NCBI GenBank assembly: GCA_011109175.1
Contig: RDEW01000001.1
Coordinates: 1,801,453-1,865,452 of the forward strand
DNA: 64,000 bases
Source of the DNA: Dicyema japonicum
Taxonomy: Eukaryota > Dicyemida > Rhombozoa > Dicyemidae
Direction: 5' to 3'
How positions within the stretch are numbered: position 1 is the first letter of the stretch; every line of letters begins with the position of its first letter. The notes below the pieces were generated by a model. It was not told the DNA's origin. It searched no databases and worked only from the letters and a program-made list of their open reading frames with translations. Position numbers and translations under genes: made by a program. Shown here piece by piece: positions 1 through 11,030 of the stretch.

Positions 1-429
1 CATGAGGATTCGATTCATTAATTTCCGGTAGAACCGAGAAGGAAGATTATCTGATTGTTGACATGATCCCGATTTTCCGTGCTCACCCCTCATGCTTTCT
101 CAACGTCTTTACAGGGGCCTGTAGATAAAGTGAATCGAGGTTGCCCTTTAATCTTGAGCGGCCTATTTCTGTAAAATAGATCGAAGGGGTTTTAGGTACA
201 AGAAACCGTAATCTGCATACAACCACATGCTGGAACTGATAACTCGAGGACATGATAAAAGAGAACAGTGTCAATCCCTTTAGGAGTAGAAAGGATTATG
301 AGGATGGTTATAAATAGTCCAATAAATAATAGTCTAAACATCTTCAACCCTTGAAAGACCCAACTGCTAATTCACCGTATCCCTTCCTCAAATCAGAGAC
401 AGTAAAACACTAGATAAAACCACGTTCTA
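1..429. other. No identifiable gene; probable repeat-derived sequence
   Basis: I see no conserved gene here. A 63-codon frame on the minus strand (83-274) has no recognisable motif. The stretch lies just beyond the 3' end of a minus-strand retrotransposon fragment and may be older element sequence. Confidence 0.3.
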
Positions 430-965
430 TTATTATTATTTAAGCACTTCACAAGAGCCATACTAATTATAGCCCGCATGTGCAGCAAAAGAAACAAGGT
501 TAGATGTCATCCTTTCCATGCTCCCTGTTCCTAGCCAAGGCTCTCATGCTGTCCAGGTCGTCGGCATTTGTTAGATTTTTTTTATACTGACCAGGTCTTT
601 TTGTAAGACTATTGGCAGTGTTGTTCTTGGTCTTCCCCGATAGCGGCCTTCTTGGCTAACATAGTATGTTTCCATAGATATGTTCGGTGGGGAAGTTAAT
701 TCCATCCTCAGCACGTGTCCGAAGAGCTTCCATCGGGATTCCAGTACTTCTAAGCTGATAGGTCTAGTGCTGCATCTCTTATATAAAGCATTCCTAGATA
801 TTCTCGTAGGCCAAGTAGTTCCTGTTATTTTTCTCAGCTGACCTCTGTGGAACGAGTCTAGTTTTTTCATATCCGCTGATGAGGTCGCCCAAGTTCCAGC
901 GTTATATAAAAGTACGGGTTTTATGAATGAGTCGTATAGTAGGATTCTCATTTTCGTGTCGATGC
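430..965 (-). mobile_element. Non-LTR retrotransposon fragment, type A 3' end
   Basis: The minus strand encodes the C-terminal part of a reverse-transcriptase polyprotein: a segment like SFIKPVLLYNAGTW, then LDSFHRGQLRKITG, the FGHVLR motif and RGRPRTTLP. The same order of motifs is found at 18551-19850, and weaker copies at 3280-3870, 43531-43790 and about 59500-59760. The 3' end near 430 carries short TTA repeats like those of the 18.55-kb copy. The reverse-transcriptase catalytic core is absent, so this is a 5'-truncated dead copy. Confidence 0.8.
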
Positions 966-1442
966 CTTTTTGATTGAGCCATAACGTTCTATTATAAATT
1001 CAAATTTTTTAATATCCTAACAAATTTAGAAATTATTCACATTTATTATTCGAAGCAAGAAATCACCGATATTTATCAGGGAAAAGACATTAGATGAGCC
1101 ATCTCTCAGTAGCCTCTTCATCTTTGCTCAGTGTTCTATAAAACCCACGATACTCTCATCACTAGCGGATTTACTAACCACCGAGACACAGACAAAAAGT
1201 TGAGGTTGACACTACTATAGTATTACGAAAAAAGATAAAGAACAAAGGAAAGGAGGAAAACCTTCGACCAAATACCCTGTAGGAAACGAATCCAGGACCA
1301 ATGTCTATAGTAAGACATCCTAACAACTCACAGATAGGAGATTAAAACCACGGTTGTTTTCCTAATTAAAATTATAAATTAAAAATTAAATCTACAAATA
1401 ATTTAATTATTAAATTTAAATCACAACACGTGCTAGTTATTC
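966..1442. other. Intergenic region upstream of eS17
   Basis: AT-rich, with stops in all frames and no motif I recognise. The last hundred bases before the eS17 start are likely to hold its promoter, but no clear element is visible. Confidence 0.3.
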
Positions 1443-1872
1443 ATGGTTTGTTGAAATTATTGAATTTCGTAGGGAAGAGTCAGAAATTTCACAATAAAAT
1501 CTGCATCTAAAAGGTTAATCGAGATGCACTATACTCGATTGTCCACGGATTTCCAAGAAAACAAAATGGTAGTCAACAACGTAGCAATCACCCCCAGCAA
1601 GAAGATGAGGAATAAAATAGCAGGATTCACGACTCATCTAATGAAACGAATAGCTAAGGGACGTGTTCGAGGAATATCCTTAAAACTCCAGGAAGAAGAG
1701 CGAGAAAGGAGAGATAACTATGTCCCTACTGTACTTGTCTGGATTCACTCTTTAGATTTCTGAACTTGACATTGACGTGACCCTCGACGACCGAACCAGG
1801 GCAATGCTCGAAAATTATGTTAGGATTTTGCTTATTTGTTAGGGACTGGCTCTCCCGGTTAGGGGAATTTGA
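1443..1872 (+). CDS. RPS17: 40S ribosomal protein eS17
   Basis: Small-subunit ribosomal protein acting in cytoplasmic translation. The gene is four exons, 1443-1445, 1473-1730, 1756-1818 and 1843-1872, giving 117 residues (about 135 in vertebrates). The first exon is just the ATG, followed by a 27-nt intron, so the protein starts M-GRVR as in other eS17 proteins. The core shows [36 protein letters not shown] and [12 protein letters not shown], all hallmarks of the family. Introns of 25 and 24 nt split the C-terminus. Read without splicing, the frame would start at an internal Met and end in false residues after NYVPT. No copies or disruptions are seen. Confidence 0.97.
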
Positions 1873-1971
1873 TTGACTTCTTTTTTACTTATTGGTTTAA
1901 TTTCTCTGTTATTTGAATTTATTCTAATTTTTACTTGACTTTCTTAGCTCTCTATAATTCCCGTAATTTTA

Positions 1972-2250
1972 GGATATGTAGTACAATGGTCCCAGGTTGA
2001 TTCCCCTTCTGGATATTTTAGGATCTGTAGTACAATGGTCCCAGGTTGATCCCCCTTCTGGATATTTTCGGATCTGTAGTACAATGGTCCCAGGTTGATC
2101 CCCCTTCTGGATATTTTAGGATCTGTAGTACAATGGTCTCAGGTTGATCCCCCTTCTGGATATTTTCGGATCTGTAGTACAATGGTCCCAGGTTGATCCC
2201 CCTTCTAGATATTTTAGGATATGTAGTACAATTGTCCCAGGTTGATCCCC
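1972..2250. repeat. 49-bp tandem repeat, about 5.7 units
   Basis: Units start at 1972, 2021, 2070, 2119, 2168 and 2217, exactly 49 bp apart, each containing GTAGTACAATGGTCCCAGG and GTTGATCCCCCTTCTGGATA with few differences. From the second junction on, the base before the GG that opens each unit alternates between A and C, hinting at a 98-bp double unit. It lies 100 bp beyond the eS17 stop. No long open frame runs through it. Confidence 0.9.
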
Positions 2251-2559
2251 CCTCGGAGGTTTCTCTTCCTATTCTCTGTTTCCTATTTTTTCCTTCTATA
2301 GAGTGGTGTCACGTGATCCACCTATCTCAGGTGCCTGGATGACATACAATGATCATTTGCCCTCACCCAATCCATTGGAGGTCTTTTCTGCTTTCTCATT
2401 TTGATCGTAGACTCTACGTGGAAATATAATTATGTCGTGCCTCAAGAAAGCTAATCCTGCCTGTTTTGGATTTCTGTTCAGAGCACACATCACTCTAATG
2501 AGCATTTTTATTTGTTATCTTTAATATCTCATTTTGATCGGTATATTCGCCTTAAGTTT
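2251..2559. other. No identifiable gene
   Basis: AT-rich sequence between the 49-bp array and a retrotransposon remnant. I see no open frame or repeat that I can name. Confidence 0.3.
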
Positions 2560-2835
2560 TTTTCAACAAGACGACAAAAATTTGGCCGCTTCAGTCTCGG
2601 ACCCAGGTAACGCTTCTAAGCAAGCAGAGGAAGAGAAGGAATTACCAGGAATGAAGGAGGATCACTTGTTTGTCCCATTTGCTGTTGAGACGTCAGGAAT
2701 CCTTGATTCATAAGCCGACGATCTAGTCCGTCGGATTGGCTCAATGATCCAAAGGGTCACCACGGGTCCACGTGAGCATACCTCGATAGTTATTGTCAGA
2801 GGAAACAGCATGACCATTCAATAGAGGTATCGTAT
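2560..2835 (+). mobile_element. Retrotransposon C-terminal remnant (FVPFAVETSG segment)
   Basis: The plus strand reads through a segment like HLFVPFAVETSG, then DDLVRRIGSMIQR, ending near IVRGNSMTIQ, with one in-frame stop. This resembles the short C-terminal module found after the reverse transcriptase of some animal non-LTR elements. Related minus-strand pieces lie at 6580-6830, 31020-31340 and 49360-49640. No reverse-transcriptase motif is attached here. Confidence 0.5.
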
Positions 2836-3279
2836 TTCAGTCCTGCCACTAGGCTTGGACACTTTACCAGTTTCTCTCTCCTTAATTAGACCTCCTATCA
2901 ACACACTTGATTGATTTCAAGAGTTTATTTTCTTCCTCGGATATTTCATCTCTTAATCTACTTCCCAACACCAATTTAATGTCCAGTAATAATATGATCC
3001 TATCCTTTTTCGTAGAGAAAAATCATCCTCACATCCGTAGAGTAATTTTGGGAGAATTATTCCGTGAAGATAAATAGAAGCGTCCCTCTGTTGACGCGTA
3101 GCTTACGTATACATAAAAGTGTTTGCCTTCTCTCTCAAACTGATATCTTCCATATAAACTCCACTAATATCCACACCCCCCCCCAAATAACGTAAATAAT
3201 GCACATTTTTCGCTTGAAACGTGTATTCTTTTAGTAAGAAACTATCAAACTAAGCAATTCCACCTTACGCGGTCAAGCG
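2836..3279. other. No identifiable gene
   Basis: I find no conserved frame. It includes a run of C at about 3176-3184 and otherwise AT-rich sequence leading into a degraded retrotransposon. Confidence 0.3.
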
Positions 3280-3870
3280 CAACCTTTCTCAAGTCGTCCA
3301 GATGTTCTCCACGTTTCATCTTCCTTTTGGCAAACTTGGAATCAGTATCCCAGGAAGTGTGATTTGTAGACATCCACAGAAACCTGATTCAGTGTCAATG
3401 AGGAACTCCTCCATTGCTATATTAGATGGGGGTGTCCATTTTCAATCTCAGTATATGCCCGAAGAGCCTCCATCTCAAATCAGTGATCTCGAGACTTAAA
3501 AAACCAGTGGAGCAAACATTATATAAAGCTTCTTGTTTATTTTCCTTGGCTAAATCAATCCGAGCATTGTCCTCATCTGCCTTCGATGAAAGGTATCTAT
3601 CCCCCCGTTCCTCAGCATTGGATACTGCCCACGTTGATGAATTATATAATAGGACTGGTTTAACAAGGGCATTGTATAGCCTTCGCCGGAATGATGTACT
3701 TGATCGTCTTCCGTCAATCCAGTTCTTTTTAACTTTGGTCTCACATGAGATTTTTAACCCTCTCATGCTACGCCAATCTTCAATGGTGCACATATTCAGC
3801 CTCCTTTCAGAGAGAACTGAATTCTTGGACGCGTCCACTAAAATGATCATTATAACTTGGTGGTTTAGGT
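3280..3870 (-). mobile_element. Non-LTR retrotransposon fragment, type A 3' end, degraded
   Basis: Minus-strand translation gives RRLYNALVKPVLLYNSSTWA, later RWRLFGHILRLKMDTP. Between these a frameshift separates them, with the LDSFHRRQ-type segment in another frame (3550-3744). It is the same C-terminal type as at 430-965 and 18551-19850. Confidence 0.7.
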
Positions 3871-4290
3871 GAACTCACCTGGGACCTCCTTGATAAGTGA
3901 GATCCCACTGGAGACATTTCCTTAGATATCCTTTCGGTTAAGAAATGTTTTTATCCAACTAAACAGATACTTCAGAACATCCGCCGACACAAGCTTGAAG
4001 AGCTTCGTGGCAAACACTGTCCTGGAATATCCAGGCATAACAGGTTCATTTCGACTATCAATGGCCTTCTGGGCTTAAGAATTTAGCAGGAAGAAACAGT
4101 CTTCACACGACCTTGCTTGACGAAAGCCCTATTGGTGCGGCAAAAAATTAGTTTGAAGATAATCCCCTCTATTATCTTGTAAATGTTATCGGATAGTCTC
4201 TTGGCTTTTGTAACATGGGAGGAGGAGGTTGTTAACTTCTTCACCGGTGTATCCAGGATAATTAAAAATACCAATAGGGACTTATACCAT
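3871..4290 (-). mobile_element. Non-LTR retrotransposon reverse-transcriptase fragment, type B
   Basis: Minus-strand frames hold remnants matching the type B reverse transcriptase at 60.1-61.5 kb: a KAKRLSDNIYK segment, FRQARSCEDCFFLLNS in shifted frames, then MNLLCLDIPG. Stops and frameshifts are frequent, so it is a dead copy. It abuts the type A fragment to its left. Confidence 0.55.
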
Positions 4291-5754
4291 TAAGTATTAA
4301 TAGAAATTATAATTTAACTAAAAGAATATAAAATATATATTAATTTAAATTATGGTAATTTTTTACTAAATTAAAAAATTAATCAAAAAATTGTAAGAAA
4401 TTAGCATTATATAAATGGATAGTAATTAAAAGTTCCTTATGTCCGACTATAAAAGAGGCGGTAAGAGAACAAACCATAATATTCACAATGTCAGGTTCTG
4501 AAGTCTTCTATAATTTAGATTCAAATCATTCAATTGAAAAATACAATTCGTTGTTAGAAATATAAAATTCCAACTGGAGTATTATTTTTCCGAGTTGTAA
4601 TTATTTGTTTACTTTAGGGAAAATTTGATAAGAGACACATAATTAAAAAATTTAATAGATCATAAAGGTTTTGTGGAAATACAAGAAATATTAAAATTCA
4701 AAAAATTGTATCGCTCAATGCATCTGATAACGACGTTGTTTTGGGTGTTAAAAGTTGTCTATCAAATAAGTCTTAGGGTCTATTAAAATTAAATTAAGTG
4801 AATCTGCCAGAAAAATAAAAACCAGCCGACTGTTATATAAGACTACTATAAAGATTCCGTTTAGTTTGAACACAGAGGAGGTAGAGTAAGCATTAATTTT
4901 AGGAATTATAGGAGTCAATACTATTCCCAAGGGGAATAACTGAGCAGCATTGCAAAAAAGCTATCAAAACCGGTGAGTATAACTGGGAGTTATATACTGA
5001 CGAAATTTCGTCCGCAAGGGATTCTGTAAATAAACTCAGGGAATACAAGGTAATTATTGTAAATATTTTAGTCACGACTTATTCATCAATCACCGGAGTT
5101 TATAAAAGGCCCCAGACCAGTATACGACCCAAAAACAGATAATGGTAAAATACGACAGAACCGGCCAAATAAGAAAAATTAATTAAATAACCAAAGAAAC
5201 TTAACTTTTAATTATCTATAATTTTTCTATTTAATAATTAAATTAAATTTCTAAATGTTTTTTTCACTACAATTCTGTTCGCTTGTATTTTCTTATTGAA
5301 GAAATGAGCAAAACTTAATGCTCATTCTCAACATTAGATAAGAGTTCTCTGTGTATTGCAGTTAACATAACTCCAATGTCATTTCCGTTTACAGGTTTGT
5401 GTTTTCTTGTTTACTGTTTTCCGAATCTTCTAACGAATTTTCATTAATTGTTTCACATGTACTGTATTCGATATTCAACAAACCTCAACTTAAGGATCGA
5501 AAATGTTTGTTCTTCCGATTGCTTGACGTTAATATCCTGATTTCCGTTGTTGGGATTATTACAAATTCTGCAACAATTATCTCGTCGGATAAGTCTTCCC
5601 ATGTAATTGGAGTCAATCCTTGCAGTCAATTTCTTGCAAGAATTGTATAGAGTAGAATACATCCCTGCCACCAGGGAATAGTAATGTAAACCTCAGCTTA
5701 GGCAGAACTCACACTTTATTTAAAAAGTAAAAACAGTCATGCTAACTAATCCAA
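4291..5754. other. AT-rich region with small unassigned frames
   Basis: About 1.4 kb of AT-rich sequence. A minus-strand frame at 5453-5671 (72 residues) contains LIRRDNCCRICNN, with cysteines spaced like a small zinc-binding site, possibly a transposase N-terminus; I cannot assign it. The overlapping plus-strand frame 5399-5650 is likely a shadow. Nothing else is recognisable. Confidence 0.25.
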
Positions 5755-5960
5755 ATGTTCTTGTTTTTTCTTGTGTGTGAGTCCTAGAAGACAATCGGGT
5801 TCTGCAGTGATATACACTGATGACGGCGTTACTCGTCAACTCAGAAGCATCGCAGATGCATGGAATCTTCAAACGAATGGACATCAGCGAGATTCGAACT
5901 CGAGACCTCCTGGTTTTGCAGGCTTGCAGGAATGTGGTAACATTTGTTTTTTTAATTCTT
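5755..5960 (-). repeat. tRNA-derived SINE, copy 1
   Basis: Read on the minus strand it has a pol III B-box (GAGTTCGAATCTC), then a body ending TTGACGAGTAACGCCGTCAT, a short link to the right and an A-rich end with CACACACAAGAAAAA. The body and tail match the plus-strand copy at 9431-9647 with modest divergence. A partial third copy of the tail lies at 38600-38680. Confidence 0.8.
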
Positions 5961-6029
5961 GAGTTGTACATCAAAATGAATCTGCCTATCCATAAATATC
6001 CAGTCATCCAACTATAGTAGGAGGAATTC

Positions 6030-6326
6030 TTGGTCTCATACTTTTTAAAACATCTACGAATTCTTGGTCTTGCAATCCTCACTGGTTTCAACGTAAGTCT
6101 TTCGGTCATGTTGAATCATAACAGGGACATGGTCTTAAAATTTTGTAGGATTGTAATTTTTTTTGACCCCACAAGCAAGGAAGCACAAGTAAATTCGAGA
6201 GAGGAACTGATGATGATTAAGTGCTCATCAACTATAGAAAGAGGATCTAATATTACAAAGAAAGGGCGGAATCCTGGGGGATCTAAAAGCAAGGACACAT
6301 ATGACCTGCAATCGCTGGGTTTTTAA
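6030..6326 (+). CDS. Unassigned 98-codon open frame
   Basis: An open frame next to the SINE that I do not recognise. It has an N-terminal hydrophobic stretch and a basic, serine-rich C-terminus. Sequence just downstream (6330-6570) reads in pieces such as SRNYDVLADELKLFRGSSD but with stops. It could be an old element protein rather than a host gene. Confidence 0.2.
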   Translation: MVSYFLKHLRILGLAILTGFNVSLSVMLNHNRDMVLKFCRIVIFFDPTSKEAQVNSREELMMIKCSSTIERGSNITKKGRNPGGSKSKDTYDLQSLGF

Positions 6327-6579
6327 CTTTAAAAAATCACGCAACTACGATGTGCTTGCTGACGAGCTAAAGCTATTTCGTGGCTCCAGTGATATTGATT
6401 ATCTTAGCAGTGATGGTGTGATCTCTAAGCGATACAAAAATTATGGATGTGTTATCGATTGATGATGTGACATGCGTCCAAGTTATGCTTAAGAAGACAC
6501 TCAAGAGCATGCTTATCGAGCACTTTGGAAGAGGAATTAACATCAATATCTAATCAGTTGTTGGATATGACAACTCACT

Positions 6580-6900
6580 ATGGTGAGGACATGGATTTTA
6601 ATCTTAACATGGAGAAGGTGAAATGGCGATCGTCCGTCCGATATTGAGGAGAAAGGCGTCCGTCATCTCTCCCAAGACCCCAGAACTCTCCATAGCAATA
6701 GGAACGAAATGATAGTTTTCCCTGAGTCATTCGTACGGATTTACCCGAACTACCCCTTGTCGACGCGTTTGCATGAGAGTGTGTCGCCGTCAGCGATCTG
6801 ACCTCAGAAGAATAATAATCCACGTGGCTCGTTTACATATCAGCGGGAACTCCCGAGTCATTACCAACCGCCTTCAATTTCTGCGCCATACCGAATACAT
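6580..6900 (-). mobile_element. Retrotransposon C-terminal remnant
   Basis: The minus strand, with a frameshift, reads NYHFVPIAMESSGVLGEMTD-like residues and then an FLLNIGR-like segment. The DNA of 6625-6820 is clearly similar to 49405-49600, and the protein pattern matches 2560-2835. It lies upstream of the exchanger gene and has no linked reverse transcriptase. Confidence 0.5.
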
Positions 6901-7500
6901 CTGACTGGCCTCTGGGAGCGTCCCGTTTGGTTGTTACTTTTCTGTTACGTACCGGTTTCCTTCAAGGACTGGGAATAAATAAATTAACATACCAAGGTCA
7001 GTAACGAGTTTATTCAAGAGATTTCCAATAATCAGTAGTAATTACAAGTTTATCCTATTGAGACATGTCTTTAAATTAAGCTAATAAATAATATGCCAAT
7101 TGATAGTCGATACAATCGATTGAGTTGATGTGTATTATCATGTAATAAGCACGATTTAATAAATCATCGCTTGGTTCCTACACGGGGTCACTATTCTCTT
7201 CACAAACTCAGTTCGGAAATGGCATTCTCTGATAAGAAATGATTTGTGTGAGAATCCGCTGGTTTATGATTGCTAAATACTCGTTAAGCCGAGATTTGTA
7301 GAATGGGCATAAATAATAACTGCCAATAATGCGAAGGTGCTTGACGATTAATCATAAAATAATTGTATTACGTGCAAACTACTTATTTCAAAGTTATAAT
7401 AGCAATATCTCAATTTCAATATCTCGGCATTGATTAATGTCACTGACCATGTCGCCGTAAAACAACACAATAAATAGCATCTTAAGAATACGACAAGAAA
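6901..7500. other. Intergenic region upstream of the exchanger
   Basis: AT-rich 5' flank of the exchanger. No TATA box or other element can be assigned with confidence. Confidence 0.3.
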
Positions 7501-9185
7501 ATGTTAAGCCTTACTCTGCGATCATATAAAGTTCAGAAGACGGCAATGGTTGTTCTGGTCTTATTTTCCATGGTCTTCTGGGTCTCCTATTGGCGCAGAA
7601 GATCTTGCCCTGTTTTAAGTTCTCCGATCAAGACTGTCCATCTTCTGTCATCCACTAATGATTCCTGTGCAGAAACTCTTATGGGAGATTACCCTGTTGA
7701 TATTTTTGATTTGTGTGCCAGAAGAAAGGGAGCCGTGATTCTCCACATATTCGGGGTTGTTTACATGTTCACAGCCCTGGCAATTGTCTGCGACACCTAT
7801 TTTGTTCCCTCCCTCGAAGTCCTAATAGAAAAGATGAAGATCAGTGAGGACGTCGCTGGAGCCACATTCATGGCTGCCGGAGGAAGTGCTCCTGAACTGT
7901 TTACATCGATAATTGGAGTATTCCTGGCCAAAAGCAATGTAGGTATTGGAACCATTATTGGGTCGGCAGTATTCAACATTTTGTTTGTGATCAGTGTGTG
8001 TGCTCTGTCAAGTCTTACGGTCCTCACATTGACTTGGTGGCCTTTATTCAGGGACATGGGATTCTACATTATCTCCCTCATCATGCTGATCATCTTTTTC
8101 TTGGACAGTCAGATTTACTGGTGGGAGGCTCTGATCCTCTTTTTGTGGTACTTTACCTACGTGGTGTTCATGAAGTTCAACGTTCAGATAGAACAGTGGG
8201 TCAAGACTAATATTCTAAGACAAAAATCATCAGAAATTAAAAAACAGCCCAGAGTAGTGTCCATTTAACTAACTAGAACTCAATCTGCTTCATGAGGGAG
8301 AGCTTCAGCCACTATAGACTCTCAAACGTGCTTCCCATCCACGGTAAACATGTCTATAACTGTAGCCAAAAAATCTTCCATCAATATGATCCGCAGGAAG
8401 AGCAGTGTAGCCCCCCAGAATGTAAGATGATTGATTTATGATATTAGGATGATAAATGTGATGAATCAGAACAAGTAAGCTCATTAATCACGATAGGATG
8501 AATATATTGAGTGGTACAAATGGCCTGACACAACCATGGGGAAGATTTATTACGTCCTCCTGTTCCCCATCAACCTGGTCCTTAGTCTAACAATCCCCAA
8601 CGTTATGAACGAGGTTATTGGGTCGTTTAAGGGCTTAGAAAATGAAGAAGCTGTATGTATTGACGTTTACGAACAGTATATTATGGATTGGAATGTTCTC
8701 CTACCTGATGGTGTGGTGGGCCAACCAAATTGGGAGCACTTTTGGAATACCAAACGAGGTACTTTGCTCTGAGATCGCAGGTTATGGGACTCACGTTTCT
8801 TGCGGCAGGGACCAGCATCCCGGATTTGATAACAAGCTATATTGTGGCCAAAAAGGGCTTTGGGGACATGGCTGTGTCAAGTTCTATTGGGAGCAATCTC
8901 TTCGACGTCTGTGTGGGGTATGTGATTTAGTTACCGCCAAGTCTTCCGTTTCCGTGGTTGATATCCTGGATGGTGTTCCGAGTCCCCATAAACACGAGCA
9001 GTAAGGGACTATTCTGTTCAGTATTAATGCTCTTCTCCATGCTTACCAGCGTCATAATAATCATCGGCATCTCCAAATGGAAGATGACGAAGGCTCTGGG
9101 CATCTCAATGCTGGTGGCTTACGGATTCTTCATAGCTCTGTCCCTTATGCTGGAATACGGAGTGATTGGATGTATAATCACGTAA
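7501..9185 (+). CDS. K+-dependent Na+/Ca2+ exchanger (NCKX, SLC24 family)
   Basis: Membrane antiporter that exports Ca2+ with K+ in exchange for Na+. Eight exons: 7501-8253, 8277-8343, 8366-8421, 8448-8474, 8497-8613, 8639-8758, 8781-8917 and 8942-9185, total 1521 nt, 506 residues. Introns are 22-26 nt and every junction keeps frame. The alpha-1 repeat (residues about 113-140) has [20 protein letters not shown]; alpha-2 (about 381-430) has [29 protein letters not shown] and [13 protein letters not shown]. The acidic residues of SAPEL and SIPDL are the ion-binding pair, and the D of NLFD matches the K+-linked Asp of NCKX2. A hydrophobic N-terminus and a hydrophilic central loop, spread over four small exons, fit the family. 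Length is at the short end (often 500-650). Confidence 0.97.
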
Positions 9186-9430
9186 AGTGTGTAAATTCTA
9201 AAACTGCTAACTGTTAAACTCATTAATATTAAAAAATTAATATAAAGTTTATTATTTATTAAAATAATTTCTCAATACAGTCCGACCCAGAAATGGCGCG
9301 AAAATTTCCCCAAAAATGTGGGTCTTCTTAAAAAGCTTAATTAAAATGTGGAAATTTACTTCTACAATAATTAATTTCTATAATATGTATTAAAACAAGA
9401 TAAATCATTAGATTTTGTCTACTGAAAAAA
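9186..9430. other. Intergenic region
   Basis: AT-rich 3' flank of the exchanger; no gene seen. Confidence 0.3.
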
Positions 9431-9647
9431 GAAATGGCATAGTGGTTAGGTGTCGGGCTAAAGTGGCTTAGGTTACGGGTTCGATTCTCGCTGCTGTTCA
9501 CCTAATGGAAGGTTCCACGCATCTACGATGCCAAAAGAACTATGCCAAAAGAATTTGACGAGTGACGCCGTCATCAGTGGATACTCACTGCGGAACTGGA
9601 TTGTCTAGAAAGGACCCACACATAAGAAAAAGAAAAAAAAAGAAGTG
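9431..9647 (+). repeat. tRNA-derived SINE, copy 2 (best preserved)
   Basis: A tRNA-like head starts near 9431 with an A-box (GGCATAGTGGTTAGG) and a B-box (GGGTTCGATTCTC) about 45 bp later. A body follows with TTGACGAGTGACGCCGTCAT and GCGGAACTGGATTGTCTA, then CACACATAAG and an A-rich tail ending at 9647. The copy at 5755-5960 shares body and tail in reverse orientation. It would be transcribed by RNA polymerase III and mobilised by a retrotransposon. Confidence 0.85.
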
Positions 9648-9761
9648 AAGATCATTTCTTGGTTCTACGAAAATTGACTGTTCTTTACTTAAATAAAGTG
9701 TGTCCTGCCTATGCGGAGCTATAAATATTTTGGCTCTCGTAAAAAGGCTATTAACAAAATA

Positions 9762-10501
9762 CAGTAAAATCTCTCGAATCCGCCGCATTTTTTCAAAAAT
9801 ACAAAATTCCCTATGAGAAATTCTCGAATCTGCCAATTTCTGGAATCCGCCGCATTTTTAAAAATAATTTTTTTCATTTTTTTATTATTTTATTTTTTTA
9901 TTAAAAAACTGAAAAAATTGAACTCGGAAAATCATAAACCGAGGCATGTAAAGAAATAAGCCTTAAGGATGCTATAATTTATACCTATCAAGCATGGAAA
10001 AAGCTAAATAGTACAACAATAATAAACTGTTTTCGACATGCTAAATGGACCGGAGATTTTATTGAAGAAATTAATGACGAGTTTTCGCCTGAAACTAATC
10101 AAGAATTCGTGTCTAGACTGCAAATAAATGATCCAATTCCAGAAGATGAGTTTCTTCTCTATGAGTATACAGAGAATGAAGAGATCCTGGAAAATTTGAT
10201 GAAAATGATGAAGACAAAGAATGTATTAATTATGAAGAACAAAATAATGAACAAGTCGTTTTAGTCTATGATGCAACAAATGCTGTCTATACATTGAGGA
10301 AGTACTTTAAGCAGAAGGATGAAGTTAAAAATGTCTTTAATGTATAACTGATTATTTTAAAGGAAATTAATGCTTTCATTTTTCAATTACTCTTTAAAAT
10401 TAAAAAATGCATTTTATTAATTTATAAAAAATTAAATTTGCCTCTCGAATCCGCCGTAATTTCCCAGGCCCCAAATTTGGTGGATTCGAGAGGTTTTACT
10501 A
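9762..10501 (+). mobile_element. Tigger/pogo-like deletion derivative with inverted ends
   Basis: The left end reads CAGTAAAATCTCTCGAATCC; the right end, on the minus strand, reads TAGTAAAACCTCTCGAATCC. TA precedes the left end. Inside, the plus strand (about 9955-10345) encodes only the transposase C-terminus: YTYQAWKKLNSTTIINCFRH, like the AW..V...TI..CWRKAG segment of pogo proteins, followed by an acidic tail. A frameshift near 10200 breaks it. The catalytic domain is missing, so it could only move in trans. Both ends contain further copies of the terminal motif, able to fold. Confidence 0.75.
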
Positions 10502-11030
10502 TTAAATGATTCCGGCGTCCATACCAGCTCTTTTCCTGCTGTTAGTTTTGGAGTCCTGGATTAATCAACGGGGAAGGTTTTTTCTCAAATATCGGGCTCA
10601 TGCATTTTGTTCTTTTTTCGTAGTGAATGACAATATCTGCTGTAAATCTTTTTAACAACATTTTCAGGAGTTTCTTGTTTGACTACATTGAGGTGCATTG
10701 TGAAAGCACGTTCCGTATTTTTCATTACTTCATAATTCAATATCTCGCTGTTATCTTCAGATCACCATAAAGGTCTTTAAATTTTCATTTTCCTATTATA
10801 TCCTGATTATTGGGCTGTTTTCGTTTTCATGTTGGAAACCTTTGAATCCCCGAGAACAAAAAACTTCTTTAACTTCCGTATTTAATCTGTACCCATTTAC
10901 AAAAATTGACGTATAACAGCCTTCACATAAGATTTTTTACCTCTTCGGTCGGACTCCCTATAGAGATGCCATACTTCTGCCAAATAAATGCATATTTATA
11001 TAGATCTGGGTTTCCCCAAAACGAGGTCGG
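10502..11030. other. No identifiable gene
   Basis: No conserved frame found. Probably old element sequence leading into a retrotransposon 3' remnant. Confidence 0.3.

Noticed and set aside
3426-3872. 148-codon plus-strand frame
   Set aside because: It overlaps the type A retrotransposon C-terminus on the other strand, whose motifs are recognisable; the plus frame has none.
8521-8772. Start of a separate exchanger gene at the ATG near 8536
   Set aside because: That Met is inside exon 5; five upstream exons join in frame and supply the alpha-1 repeat.
9431-9505. A functional tRNA gene at the SINE head
   Set aside because: A- and B-boxes are present but the stems do not close into a cloverleaf and the body of a SINE follows.
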